Source: JANXXV01 sp040002435 (GTDB lineage Bacteria > Acidobacteriota > Terriglobia > Bryobacterales > Bryobacteraceae). Taken from it: a DNA stretch of 12,964 nt. Below the pieces are notes generated by a model. That model saw nothing but the letters and a program-made list of their open reading frames with translations, had not been told where the DNA came from and did not search any database. How positions within the stretch are numbered: the stretch's first letter is position 1; every line of letters begins with the position of its first letter. Position numbers and translations under genes: made by a program. Positions 1-5,726 of the stretch are shown here, piece after piece. Location of the stretch: positions 1-12,964 of the forward strand of contig JBDUEM010000224.1 of assembly GCA_040002435.1 (NCBI GenBank), written 5' to 3'.

Positions 1-89
1 TGGTGCCCGGGGTGGGACTTGAACCCACACTCCGCTTGCGCGAAAAAGGATTTTAAGTCCTTTGCGTCTGCCGATTTCGCCACCCGGGC
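1..89 (-). tRNA. tRNA-Leu (anticodon UAA)
   Basis: On the minus strand this folds as a class II tRNA. A 7-bp acceptor stem GCCCGGG/CCCGGGC is followed by the discriminator A and an encoded CCA (positions 1-3). The D arm contains the GCGAAATCGGCAGACGC stretch typical of leucine tRNAs. The anticodon stem AAGGA/TCCTT closes the loop CTTAAAA, which puts anticodon UAA at 53-55 and reads UUA. The long variable arm contains a CGC/GCG stem, and the T arm has GTGGG-TTCAAGT-CCCAC. The gene is complete at 89 nt including CCA. Its 3' end is at the window edge, so any element integrated at it would lie outside. Confidence 0.96.
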
Positions 90-97
90 ATATTGAA

Positions 98-103
98 AGT
101 ATA
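98..103 (-). promoter_or_regulatory. Candidate -10 box of the tRNA-Leu gene
   Basis: On the minus strand TATACT lies 8 nt before the first base of the mature tRNA. It fits a sigma-70 -10 box by sequence. I could not find a convincing -35 box at 16-18 bp, and the distance to the tRNA leaves almost no 5' leader, so this is tentative. Confidence 0.3.
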
Positions 104-371
104 TGTCTAAGCTCTAGTGTGCCTGACTTTGTGCCCATTTTGAACTCACGAGCCTGATTGATCCCCTCTGTTCCCGCGAAATACCTGCCACGCCGCTCTG
201 GCCCATGAGCTTCATTATAGTGAATGCGGCAGCTCATCCGGCTTCGCCCTTAAACCGTCTGACTGCCCACGGTGTTCTGTTTTCGTGACCCAAGGGTCGG
301 TGTTGGATGCCCCCCGAGCGCCGGTCACTAAACTTTTGTAACAGAACTCGGCTGACGGTAGTCCAGGTGAC

Positions 372-377
372 AGGAGG
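372..377 (+). promoter_or_regulatory. Strong ribosome binding site AGGAGG that decides a TTG start
   Basis: A perfect AGGAGG lies 9 nt before TTG at 387. The nearby ATG at 380 is too close to the site and reads another frame. No in-frame ATG or GTG exists upstream, so this site supports TTG as the start codon of the 61-residue gene. Confidence 0.65.
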
Positions 378-386
378 GCATGTCAA

Positions 387-572
387 TTGGCCCGAAAACG
401 AGAAACCATCGAAGTACACGAAGGTGACAAGCGCTACATCCGGCGTGATGCCGAGGGGCACTTTACCGAAGACCAAGTGGACGTTGGGAAATCATTGGCA
501 GCTGATAATAATCAACACGCCAAGACAGTCGCTCCCAAAGGCCATGGCGATAAAGGGGATGAGAAAAGATAG
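387..572 (+). CDS. Conserved 61-residue hydrophilic protein of unknown function
   Basis: The product is small, highly charged and without membrane segments or cysteines. Its pattern is a basic start (MARKRETIE), then GDKRYIRRD (13-21), a G-x-F turn (24-26), a DVGKSLAAD segment (32-40), KTVAPKG (46-52) and an acidic-basic tail GDKGDEKR (54-61). From memory this KRY-RRD / DVxxSLxAD / KG-GD-GD layout recurs in short hypothetical proteins of many bacterial phyla; I cannot run a search to confirm it. The start is TTG, supported by a perfect AGGAGG 9 nt upstream. A candidate terminator hairpin follows about 75 bp after the stop, so it is probably transcribed alone. Function is unknown; the charge and likely disorder would fit nucleic-acid or ribosome association, but that is only a guess. 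Longer overlapping frames on both strands lack this protein-like composition. Confidence 0.75.
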   Translation: MARKRETIEVHEGDKRYIRRDAEGHFTEDQVDVGKSLAADNNQHAKTVAPKGHGDKGDEKR

Positions 573-646
573 AAGCTTAGGTGCCCGGGGCCACGGTCGT
601 ATCTTCGGGCGATTTCTATCACTCTCGGTATCCTCGGGCATTCCGT

Positions 647-684
647 GGAGCCTGCCGTCAGGAGGACGCAGGCTCCGCTGTTTT
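647..684 (+). terminator. Candidate Rho-independent terminator after the 61-residue gene
   Basis: A perfect 9-bp stem GGAGCCTGC (647-655) / GCAGGCTCC (668-676) encloses a 12-nt loop and is followed by GCTGTTTT, a short and imperfect T-tract. It lies about 75 bp past the stop codon. The strength of the stem supports termination; the short T-tract and long loop lower confidence. Confidence 0.5.
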
Positions 685-1028
685 ACGTGGCCTAGGCGGC
701 GTCTCCTGTAAGTTAGGGTAGCTTCCCGATTCACAATCCTTCCTTCACACCCCTTCGGTAGGCCGTAGGTTACGTTCATCTGGCGGGAAAGAATTAGCCG
801 CATCCCACCACGCGAACGGAACGCGTCGTTATTCGTAATTTTCACTCTACCCACAAATGTAGTGAGCCGCGGAGTAAACCATTGGACCTTGATATTTAGG
901 CCGCAAAAGGGCACTATGAGGTCGAGTTGTTTTACTTTCGGACCGAATAGCGAAAAAAACGGACTTAGGAATTTCCTGAGCGTATCGCGGCCTTGGGGCT
1001 AATGCGCTGCAAACGGAATGACACACCG
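685..1028. other. Intergenic region without a recognised gene
   Basis: About 340 bp between the candidate terminator and the next likely start codon. A minus-strand open frame of 140 codons (492-914) crosses part of it, but it runs antisense over the 61-residue gene and its translation looks random. A TTGATA at about 885 has no good -10 partner at the right spacing. I see no repeat or RNA gene. Confidence 0.4.
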
Positions 1029-1328
1029 ATGGCATCAGGCACAATAGTACTTATCCTCGACGACGTGGAACTCGGAACCAGGCTGGCGCGTCTTGCGAAA
1101 ATTTCCTTTCGCCTTGGCGAGTATGCGTTGGGCCGACAGTCGCTCTCCGACGCCGGCGATTGCTATAGCCGAGCCGAACGTTTGATGGCGAATTTGTCTT
1201 CCGCGGGCGATAAACGGACTGCGACGCAGAGCCTGCGTACCCTCCGGCTTTCGATCCAGGAGACGTACGTGGACGTTGACAACTTCAACATGTGCAATCC
1301 GGCCCTGGCCCGGTTGATGAAAGCGTAA
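1029..1328 (+). CDS. Hypothetical helical protein (about 99 residues)
   Basis: I do not recognise the family with certainty. From ATG at 1029 the product is about 99 residues, soluble and rich in predicted helix. It has heptad-like leucines, a DDVELGTRLARLAKIS segment near the N-terminus, and a central stretch (SDAGDCYSRAERLM) that looks like a helical repeat of the TPR/bacterial-helical-hairpin type. From memory, short proteins with this 'DLxxGxxLARLA' opening followed by an A-x-x-x-Y-x-x-A helix occur as hypotheticals in acidobacteria. The frame stays open back to TTG at 993 and ATG at 1002. ATG 1029 is preferred because its residues fit the helical pattern and GGA lies 11 nt upstream, but the ribosome site is weak in all cases. 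It stands alone between two long gaps. Cysteines are not paired in a metal motif. Confidence 0.55.
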   Translation: MASGTIVLILDDVELGTRLARLAKISFRLGEYALGRQSLSDAGDCYSRAERLMANLSSAGDKRTATQSLRTLRLSIQETYVDVDNFNMCNPALARLMKA

Positions 1329-1443
1329 GTCCTCGGTATTGTCCGATAGTTACTCCAACAAACTCGCAAGCTCCCTCTTGCTCAACCTCTTCTTTAGCCT
1401 AGGTTCCCAAGTGATTCGGGAATACAGATGCATTGAAAAAGCC

Positions 1444-1469
1444 GGGCAAGCGCAGCATCAGGCTTGCCC
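1444..1469. terminator. GC-rich hairpin, possible weak terminator
   Basis: GGGCAAGC (1444-1451) pairs with GCTTGCCC (1462-1469) around a 10-nt loop. It lies about 115 bp after the stop of the hypothetical gene at 1029-1328. There is no T-tract on either side, so if it acts in termination or RNA stability it is not a classical intrinsic terminator. Confidence 0.3.
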
Positions 1470-1548
1470 AGCAAAAGCCGCGTCGTCGTTTTCTTTGAAG
1501 CGGAAGGGGCTCTTTCAGTGTACGAAGTCGATATAGGGTTTGATATCG

Positions 1549-1583
1549 GGGATTCCCGGATTTAATGACAGGGATTCCCGGAT
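1549..1583. repeat. Two 13-bp direct repeats with a 22-bp period
   Basis: GGGATTCCCGGAT occurs exactly at 1549-1561 and again at 1571-1583, separated by TTAATGACA. The start-to-start distance is 22 bp, close to two helical turns, so a protein binding both copies would sit on the same face of the DNA. Each copy contains the near-palindrome GGGATTCCC. They lie about 170 bp upstream of the likely start of the ZAS zinc protein. This is the pattern of a tandem operator or activator site, but no regulator is identified. Confidence 0.6.
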
Positions 1584-1752
1584 AATGTGCGGTTACCCTC
1601 TAGCCCGCAGTATCTATCCTGAGTATCAATGTTACTTTGCCCTCTTATCCCGCGGAGTAAATAAATCCATCGGGCAGTTCCTGTAATCAGAACGGTTACC
1701 TCGCATGCTTCAACGTGATTGGAAGGCAGGGGGCTGTAGCGCCCCAAACTTG

Positions 1753-1950
1753 ATGGACGAACCAAAAGAAATACATCCCTCCGATGATGAACTGGAACGT
1801 TATTACATGGGCCTCATGGAGAATGAAGCAGGAATCGCGCAGTTGGAAGAACATCTTCTGACTTGTCAGATTTGCATCAGCAGGGCTGAGGCCGCACAAG
1901 ATTACGTGGACATGATTCGCATTGCCTTGATGAGACTGGACGAACTCTGA
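1753..1950 (+). CDS. Small ZAS-type zinc protein (anti-sigma-like), soluble
   Basis: From ATG at 1753 the product is 65 residues and carries the full zinc-binding anti-sigma pattern: H8, then 25 residues to H34, then x3-C38 and x2-C41, with the local motif EEHLLTCQIC. The opening HPSDDELERYYMG is typical of acidobacterial zinc-finger/anti-sigma proteins. In that family the ZAS fold binds an ECF sigma factor, often under redox or envelope control. Here the chain ends about 24 residues after the second cysteine, with no membrane helix or sensor domain, and no sigma-factor gene lies in the window. It is thus an orphan minimal ZAS protein. The frame extends up to ATG 1705, but that adds a stretch without motif similarity. 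A GC hairpin (1730-1745) separates the GGAAGG at 1721-1726 from the start and could bring it to useful spacing. The anti-sigma role is inferred. Confidence 0.75.
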   Translation: MDEPKEIHPSDDELERYYMGLMENEAGIAQLEEHLLTCQICISRAEAAQDYVDMIRIALMRLDEL

Positions 1951-1990
1951 GAAGATCTAATCGAACTCTCACCTCCTGCGGCGCCAGGTT

Positions 1991-2003
1991 TTCTCCAGGA
2001 GAA
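1991..2003. repeat. Perfect 13-bp palindrome upstream of the SIMPL gene
   Basis: TTCTCC-A-GGAGAA is a perfect dyad with a single central base. It ends 20 bp before the ATG at 2024, in the short gap between the ZAS protein and the SIMPL gene. It could be an operator, or chance pairing that happens to contain an AGGAG sequence. Confidence 0.35.
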
Positions 2004-2023
2004 TAGGCGAGAATAAAGAGGTT

Positions 2024-2728
2024 ATGGCCAAATATCTGCCCTCCCTCGTCTTTCTTCTTGTCGGTGCCTCTGGCACATTCGCGCAGACTACAACCGTTTC
2101 CCCGCGCCGCCTCGTTCGCGCCGTCGGCGAGGGCAAAGCATCGGGCAAACCGGACCAGGCGCAAGTCGATCTCGCGGTTGTCACGCAAGCCGCTACTGCC
2201 CAGGACGCCGCGGCTCAAAACGCTAATCAGACAACCGCTGTGCTTAACCAGCTAAAGCAACTGCTGGGAGCTAATGCCGATATCAAGACTCTGAACTACT
2301 CTCTTGCGCCGGTCTACAACTATCCTCGCGACGGGGGCCAGCCCACGCTCACCGGTTTTACCGCCAACAACACCGTGGAGGCCACCGTCGGCGACCTTAC
2401 CCTGGCCGGAAAGATCATCGATACGGCAATCCAGGCTGGCGCAAATCGTGTGGACAGCCTGCGCTTTTCGCTCAAAGACGATCAGCCTCTGCGCATTCAG
2501 GCCCTGCGCTCCGCTTCGCTCCAGGCCCGTGCGCACGCCGACGCGATTGCGCTCGGCCTCGGCGTTCGGCTGGGTTCCGTGCTGGCAGCCGCGGAGAACT
2601 ACTCAACGGGAATCGTGCCCGTCGATCGCGTCGCGCTGGCGGGAGCCCCATCGGCTCCCACGCCGGTACAGCCCGGGACCGTCGACGTCACGGCCAACGT
2701 AACGCTGGAAATCGAAATCGCCCAATGA
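2024..2728 (+). CDS. Exported SIMPL-domain (DUF541, YggE-like) protein
   Basis: The 234-residue product begins with a signal peptide: K3, a hydrophobic core at about 4-16 and a likely cleavage at TFA|Q (20/21). It should be periplasmic or outer-surface. The remainder matches the SIMPL/DUF541 (COG2968, E. coli YggE) fold: a strand with VRAVGEGKASGKPDQA (31-46), then alternating strand-helix segments, a G-F-x-A-x-N-x-V-E strand typical of the domain's middle, and a closing strand DVTANVTLEIEI. Family members form oligomeric rings in the periplasm and have been linked to oxidative-stress resistance; the molecular role is unsettled. AAGAGG lies only 2 nt from ATG, unusually close, but the signal peptide supports this start. 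The stop overlaps the next start by 4 bp (ATGA), so the two genes are translationally coupled, though the link to amino-acid metabolism is not obvious. Confidence 0.88.
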   Translation: MAKYLPSLVFLLVGASGTFAQTTTVSPRRLVRAVGEGKASGKPDQAQVDLAVVTQAATAQDAAAQNANQTTAVLNQLKQLLGANADIKTLNYSLAPVYNYPRDGGQPTLTGFTANNTVEATVGDLTLAGKIIDTAIQAGANRVDSLRFSLKDDQPLRIQALRSASLQARAHADAIALGLGVRLGSVLAAAENYSTGIVPVDRVALAGAPSAPTPVQPGTVDVTANVTLEIEIAQ

Positions 2729-3852
2729 AAATTGAAACGCGCGCTGTGCACGCCGGGCGCCACATTGATCCGGCGACGGGCGCCGTTACCACTCCCATCT
2801 ACCTTTCCACAACGTTCGAGCGGGACGCCGATGGTGAGTATCCCCGTGGGTTCAGCTATTCGCGTGAGGACAATCCGAACCGCCGTGCGCTGGAGGCTTG
2901 CCTCGCCTCTTTGGAAGGCGGCAAAGAAGCTTTGGCGTTCTCCTCCGGGTTGGCGGTTGTTACGGCACTCGTACAAGGTTTGGAGCCGGGCGACCACATT
3001 CTGGCGCCGGACGATGTCTACTGGGGCCTGCGGAAAGTCATCGGCGGAGTGTTCGCAAAAGCGGGGTTGGAGACGACCTATCTGGATATGACGGATGTGG
3101 ACGCCGTGCGCGACGCCATTCGTCCCAACACGCGGCTGCTTTGGCTGGAGACGCCGTCGAACCCACTGTTGAAGATTACCGACCTGGCGGCCATGGGAGA
3201 GATTGCACGCAAGGCGAACATCGTCAGCGTCTGCGACAGCACTTTCGCCAGTCCCATTTTGCAGCGGCCGCTCGAATTGCAGATTGACATGGTGATGCAC
3301 TCTACCACTAAGTACATCGGAGGCCACAGCGACGTGGTGGGCGGCGTGTTGATCACGAAGTTCGACAATTACCTGTTTGAACGTGCCCGCAACGCGCAGA
3401 GATACGGCGGGAGTGTTCCTTCGCCCTTCGAGTGCTGGTTGACGCTCCGAGGCATCGAGACGTTGCCCTGGCGCGTGCGTGCGCAGTCTGCAAGCGCCTT
3501 CCGGATCGCCAACTTTCTGGAGCGGCATGCGGCGGTGGAAGCAGTTCATTATCCCGGTCTCCCCAGCCACCCCGGCTATGCCTTGGCTGCTTCGCAGATG
3601 TCCGCGGGCGGCGGTATGCTTTCCGTGAGAATTCAGGGAGGCAGGGAGAATGCCATGCAAGTTGCCGGCAGAACGAAGCTCTTTATCCGCGCCACCAGTC
3701 TCGGCGGCGCCCACAGCCTGATTGAACACCGGGCTTCGGTGGAAGGACCCCAATCGAGCACACCTCAGAACCTCCTCCGTATGTCTATCGGACTTGAGAA
3801 CGACGGCGACCTGATGGAGGATCTGGAACAAGCACTACTTCAGCTCTCGTAA
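2725..3852 (+). CDS. Cys/Met-metabolism PLP enzyme (cystathionine gamma-synthase / lyase family)
   Basis: The 375-residue product is a full-length fold-type I PLP enzyme of the trans-sulfuration family. Visible landmarks are the N-terminal TRAVHAG and TTPIYLSTTFE segments, YSREDNPN (45-52; usually YSRxGNPT), SSGLAVVTA (73-81), the cofactor-stacking tyrosine in DDVYWG (Y99), LETPSNP (141-147), D171 in DSTFASP that contacts the pyridine nitrogen, the Schiff-base K196 in STTKYIGGHSD, SLGGAHSLIEHRA (325-337) and the substrate-carboxylate arginine R352 in LLRMSIGLE. Such enzymes are cytosolic and handle cystathionine, O-acyl-homoserine or methionine. Members are hard to separate by sequence, so gamma-synthase, gamma-lyase and beta-lyase all remain possible. 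YSREDNPN departs from the usual GNPT, a change seen in some lineages. The ATG overlaps the SIMPL stop by 4 bp, no Shine-Dalgarno is evident, and the last 18 bp overlap a convergent small ORF. Confidence 0.92.
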   Translation: MKIETRAVHAGRHIDPATGAVTTPIYLSTTFERDADGEYPRGFSYSREDNPNRRALEACLASLEGGKEALAFSSGLAVVTALVQGLEPGDHILAPDDVYWGLRKVIGGVFAKAGLETTYLDMTDVDAVRDAIRPNTRLLWLETPSNPLLKITDLAAMGEIARKANIVSVCDSTFASPILQRPLELQIDMVMHSTTKYIGGHSDVVGGVLITKFDNYLFERARNAQRYGGSVPSPFECWLTLRGIETLPWRVRAQSASAFRIANFLERHAAVEAVHYPGLPSHPGYALAASQMSAGGGMLSVRIQGGRENAMQVAGRTKLFIRATSLGGAHSLIEHRASVEGPQSSTPQNLLRMSIGLENDGDLMEDLEQALLQLS

Positions 3853-4011
3853 GTGAACCAGTGCTTCAAAAATACGATGTTGGTTGTAAAGCCGCTGCGC
3901 TTCCTCAACCACAACGGGCTCGGATTCCGCGGCCAGAATCGCCTTAGGATCGTCAGAGACCATCATGGCAAGAAACAAGTCCTGTGCCTTTCGCCATTTC
4001 TCGGGTGTCAT
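3835..4011 (-). CDS. 58-residue ORF resembling the start of acidobacterial Ser/Thr kinases
   Basis: On the minus strand ATG at 4011 opens a 58-codon frame ending in TAG at 3835-3837. The opening MTPEKWRKAQDLFLAMM closely follows the 'MTPExWxxxxxLFxxALxL' start common in acidobacterial serine/threonine kinases and related signalling proteins. The rest (acidic helix, then QRLYNQHRIFEAL) ends before any kinase domain. The gap between the DUF2278 stop (TAA, 4018-4020) and this ATG is only 6 bp, so translation is probably coupled. The 3' end overlaps the PLP gene by 18 bp tail to tail. It may be a stand-alone adaptor-like helical protein, or the remnant of a longer gene. Its good codon structure and the tight junction with DUF2278 argue that it is expressed. 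The kinase-leader resemblance is from memory and needs a search. Confidence 0.55.
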   Translation of the reverse strand: MTPEKWRKAQDLFLAMMVSDDPKAILAAESEPVVVEEAQRLYNQHRIFEALVHLRELK

Positions 4012-4017
4012 GCCTGT

Positions 4018-4737
4018 TTAGTGGGATGAGGCGGCCCGGGTTTTGCTGCCACTTTTCGTCCTCGTCATTTTCCCAGGAGGCTTTGCGGCTGGAATCGCGT
4101 GCCCTGTCTTATCGTCCGTATGAAACGATTGAGATTGGAAGGCGAGGAAGAAGGCGCGGTACTTCCCGCCGGGGTGTTGGAAAATCAGGCACCCGTCGTG
4201 GAAAACACCGTCGTCGCCGGCATGGCTCTTGTCGTTGCCCTGATTCATGTGAATGTCGTGGATGCCGTTACCGGGTGTGAATTTGAAGTATTGGTCCTTC
4301 TTCGTTTCCGGTCCCCATTTCGCGCCGAAGGCATAGAGGAATGTCCCGGCCTCGCTCATGGCCGCCACTACTGCATCCTCCATGGAGTCTTTCAGATCGT
4401 TGTCTACACCCGGAATGTCGCCGGGGACCACCTTGAATTTGTCGGGTTTAATGAGGCCGCCGCGCACAAAGTCCTGGGCCAGGCCACCGCGCTTACTGGC
4501 CAGCTTTTTGAAGCCGGGCGGAAGTCCTGTAAGCTCTTTCGTGAGGCTGGCCGGAATGGACGTCAGGCTTTGAAAGAGCAAATCCGGCGGTTTCAAGCTC
4601 GATTGCACATTCACTGCAATGCGGTACATTGTGTTTCCGGCTGACAGGAGTATCTGGTAATGATCGTCATCGGCATTGCGGAGGTGACCGCTGACGGTAC
4701 CTTTCAGAACACCGTAAAGCATTGTTTGTTTTGCCAT
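4018..4737 (-). CDS. DUF2278 (YukJ-like) family protein
   Basis: The 239-residue product matches the DUF2278/YukJ family along its length: MLYGVLKGTV (6-15), HYQILL (26-31) and YRIAVNV (38-44), the P-P-G-F-x-x-L-x-S-K-x-G-G-L-x-x-D-F-V-R-G core (73-93), PGxDNDL (109-115), YAFGAKWGPE (135-144), PGNGIHDIHMNQGN (155-168) and FLAFQSQSFHTDDKTGHA (197-214). The conserved histidines and aspartates suggest a metal or catalytic site, but the family has no established biochemical function. No signal peptide or membrane helix is seen. The tail after about 215 is basic and lacks similarity. ATG at 4737 is preferred over the upstream ATG at 4785 because AGGGG lies 5 nt before it and the family similarity starts there. 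The 58-residue ORF follows 6 bp downstream. Nothing in the sequence shows what controls it. Confidence 0.9.
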   Translation of the reverse strand: MAKQTMLYGVLKGTVSGHLRNADDDHYQILLSAGNTMYRIAVNVQSSLKPPDLLFQSLTSIPASLTKELTGLPPGFKKLASKRGGLAQDFVRGGLIKPDKFKVVPGDIPGVDNDLKDSMEDAVVAAMSEAGTFLYAFGAKWGPETKKDQYFKFTPGNGIHDIHMNQGNDKSHAGDDGVFHDGCLIFQHPGGKYRAFFLAFQSQSFHTDDKTGHAIPAAKPPGKMTRTKSGSKTRAASSH

Positions 4738-4811
4738 GGGATCCCCTAAACATGGAAAGCGTGAATTTCCACTAATTGCGGCCATTAATTTCGGCGCAAT
4801 AAAGTGCTTAT

Positions 4812-5116
4812 ATGAAGAAGGGCACCATTAAACGATTACGGCGTTCGTTCAGGCTGGGAATCTCCAGCAGGTGCGGGAGACACTCGACTCGCAGCCTGAA
4901 CTGGTGAACATGGAGAATGAACCGCGATACGAAAATGACACGCCTGTTGATGCCGCGCGACGCGAGCACGCGACGGGTAGAACTGAGGTGCGCGATGAAA
5001 TAACTGAGAAGTACGATGCTCGGCTGGGCGTGCTGCCGAGGCAAGGCGGAGGTAGTGAAGATCCTGCTGCAGCGCATGCCAGCGTGCTTGAGGTGCTGAG
5101 GGGCGTTAACATCTGA
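4812..5116 (+). pseudogene. Ankyrin-repeat protein relic with frameshifts
   Basis: Three frame segments together read like an ankyrin-repeat protein. The first is ATG at 4812 with MKKGTIKR. The next frame, from about 4832, gives ITAFVQAGNLQQVRETL followed by DSQPELVNMEN and TPVDAARREH, the usual helix-loop-helix of a first repeat (A-x-x-A-G-x-L-x-x-V-R-x-L-L ... P-x-L-V-N). The first frame then resumes at about 5004 with STMLGWACCRGKAEVVKILLQR, a second repeat (T-x-L-G-W-A-x-x-x-G-x-A-E-V-V-x-x-L-L). The third segment hits TGA at 5097, while the middle frame runs on to 5116, ending GVNI. At least two shifts are needed and the repeats are incomplete, so this is most likely a decayed gene. A continuous 81-codon frame (GTG 4871 to 5116) exists and could still be translated, but its second half is out of register with the repeat pattern. 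Confidence 0.6.
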
Positions 5117-5119
5117 AGA

Positions 5120-5683
5120 GTGCCAGGTCTGTCAGCAGCGAAACGACGGCGCCGCCCCCGCCCCGCCCAAAAATCCCAAACGAAGCCAAATATCTGGTTG
5201 CCCTTCTGTTTTGCGCTTGTTGTAATCGTGGCCGGTGTCGTTTTTCATCAACGCTATACAGTCAGCTTGCAATCCCCCGTCCGGCTCAGTCTGCATTCGC
5301 CGCTGGTAATCACGGAGCGCACCATTTCTGCTGGCGCCGACGCGGCCGAGGCAGATCAGAACGGGCGCGGACTTTCTGCCTGGCAGCAATATGCCTGCCG
5401 GAAGTTTGGTTCGGATTGCCGGGTTGCCCTGGCCATTCAGCGCGCGGAAAACCCGCAGGGCAAGTGCGAGATCTATCACTACAACTCCAACGGAACCCTC
5501 GACTGGGGCTACTTTCAGATCAACACCGTTCACCTCGAACGGCCGGGTCTGAATCTGCGGGACCTGCTGGACTGCAAGGCTAACATCGATTTTGCCTATC
5601 AGCTCTACGTGGAAAAAGGCGGATTCAGCCCCTGGAGCACCTTCAAAAGCGGCCGCTACCTGCAGTTCCTCTCCCGTCAATAA
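5120..5683 (+). CDS. Membrane-anchored lysozyme-like / lytic transglycosylase protein
   Basis: The 187-residue product starts with a very basic cytoplasmic tail (KRRRRPRP, 8-15), then a single membrane helix (about 25-43), a linker and a lysozyme-like domain at about 85-187. Domain landmarks are VALAIQRAENPQGKC (102-116) with E110 as the likely catalytic acid, NGTLDWGYFQINTVHL (124-139; usual motif D-x-G-x-F-Q-I-N), DLLDCKANIDFAYQLY (148-163) and the closing FSPWSTFKSGRY (169-180). Four cysteines (93, 100, 116, 152) could form two disulfides outside the membrane. Such domains cleave peptidoglycan glycan strands. The only available start is GTG at 5120, just after the stop in the same frame at 5114-5116, and the ribosome site is poor. 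The pilin-like gene begins about 43 bp after its stop, suggesting a role in opening the wall for the pilus or secretion apparatus; that link is inference. Confidence 0.8.
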   Translation: MPGLSAAKRRRRPRPAQKSQTKPNIWLPFCFALVVIVAGVVFHQRYTVSLQSPVRLSLHSPLVITERTISAGADAAEADQNGRGLSAWQQYACRKFGSDCRVALAIQRAENPQGKCEIYHYNSNGTLDWGYFQINTVHLERPGLNLRDLLDCKANIDFAYQLYVEKGGFSPWSTFKSGRYLQFLSRQ

Positions 5684-5726
5684 ACCTCATACACGCGCCG
5701 CCCGCAAAATGCGTCATTATATCTAT

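Larger units (their letters stand above)
90..386. other. Intergenic region without a recognised gene
   Basis: About 300 bp between the divergently oriented tRNA and the 61-residue gene. The open frames here lack protein-like composition, plausible starts or recognisable motifs. I see no tRNA-derived direct repeat, no insertion sequence end and no strong promoter apart from the possible tRNA -10 box. The only clear signal is the Shine-Dalgarno sequence at the right end. Confidence 0.5.
1329..1752. other. Long intergenic region with dyads and a tandem repeat
   Basis: About 420 bp with no convincing gene; the open frames at 1339-1536 (plus) and 1562-1765 (minus) have random-looking translations. 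It holds several small structures: TTCCC/GGGAA around a 9-nt spacer (1404-1422), an 8-bp GC-rich hairpin (1444-1469), two 13-bp direct repeats (1549-1583), two copies of CGGTTACC (1590-1597 and 1693-1700), and a 5-bp GGGGC/GCCCC hairpin just before the next gene (1730-1745). This suggests a regulatory leader for the zinc protein downstream, but no consensus promoter stands out. Confidence 0.45.

Noticed and set aside
1..89. tRNA gene as an integration site
   Set aside because: The 3' end of the tRNA is at the window edge, and no copy of it, integrase or flanking repeat is seen on the right side.
307..711. A 134-codon plus-strand frame over the 61-residue gene
   Set aside because: It lacks a ribosome site, and the alternative frame has AGGAGG and a protein-like, recognisable motif pattern.
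492..914. A 140-codon minus-strand frame
   Set aside because: It overlaps the 61-residue gene and the candidate terminator, and its composition looks random with no ribosome site.
1590..1700. Two copies of CGGTTACC 103 bp apart
   Set aside because: Eight bases at this distance can occur by chance and there is no helical phasing or flanking symmetry; noted only in the gap description.
2599..3831. A 410-codon open frame on the minus strand
   Set aside because: It is antisense to a clear full-length PLP enzyme whose catalytic residues are all present; its translation shows no domain and is a GC-rich shadow frame.
4099..4644. A 181-codon plus-strand frame
   Set aside because: It lies antisense over the DUF2278 gene, which matches its family along the whole length.
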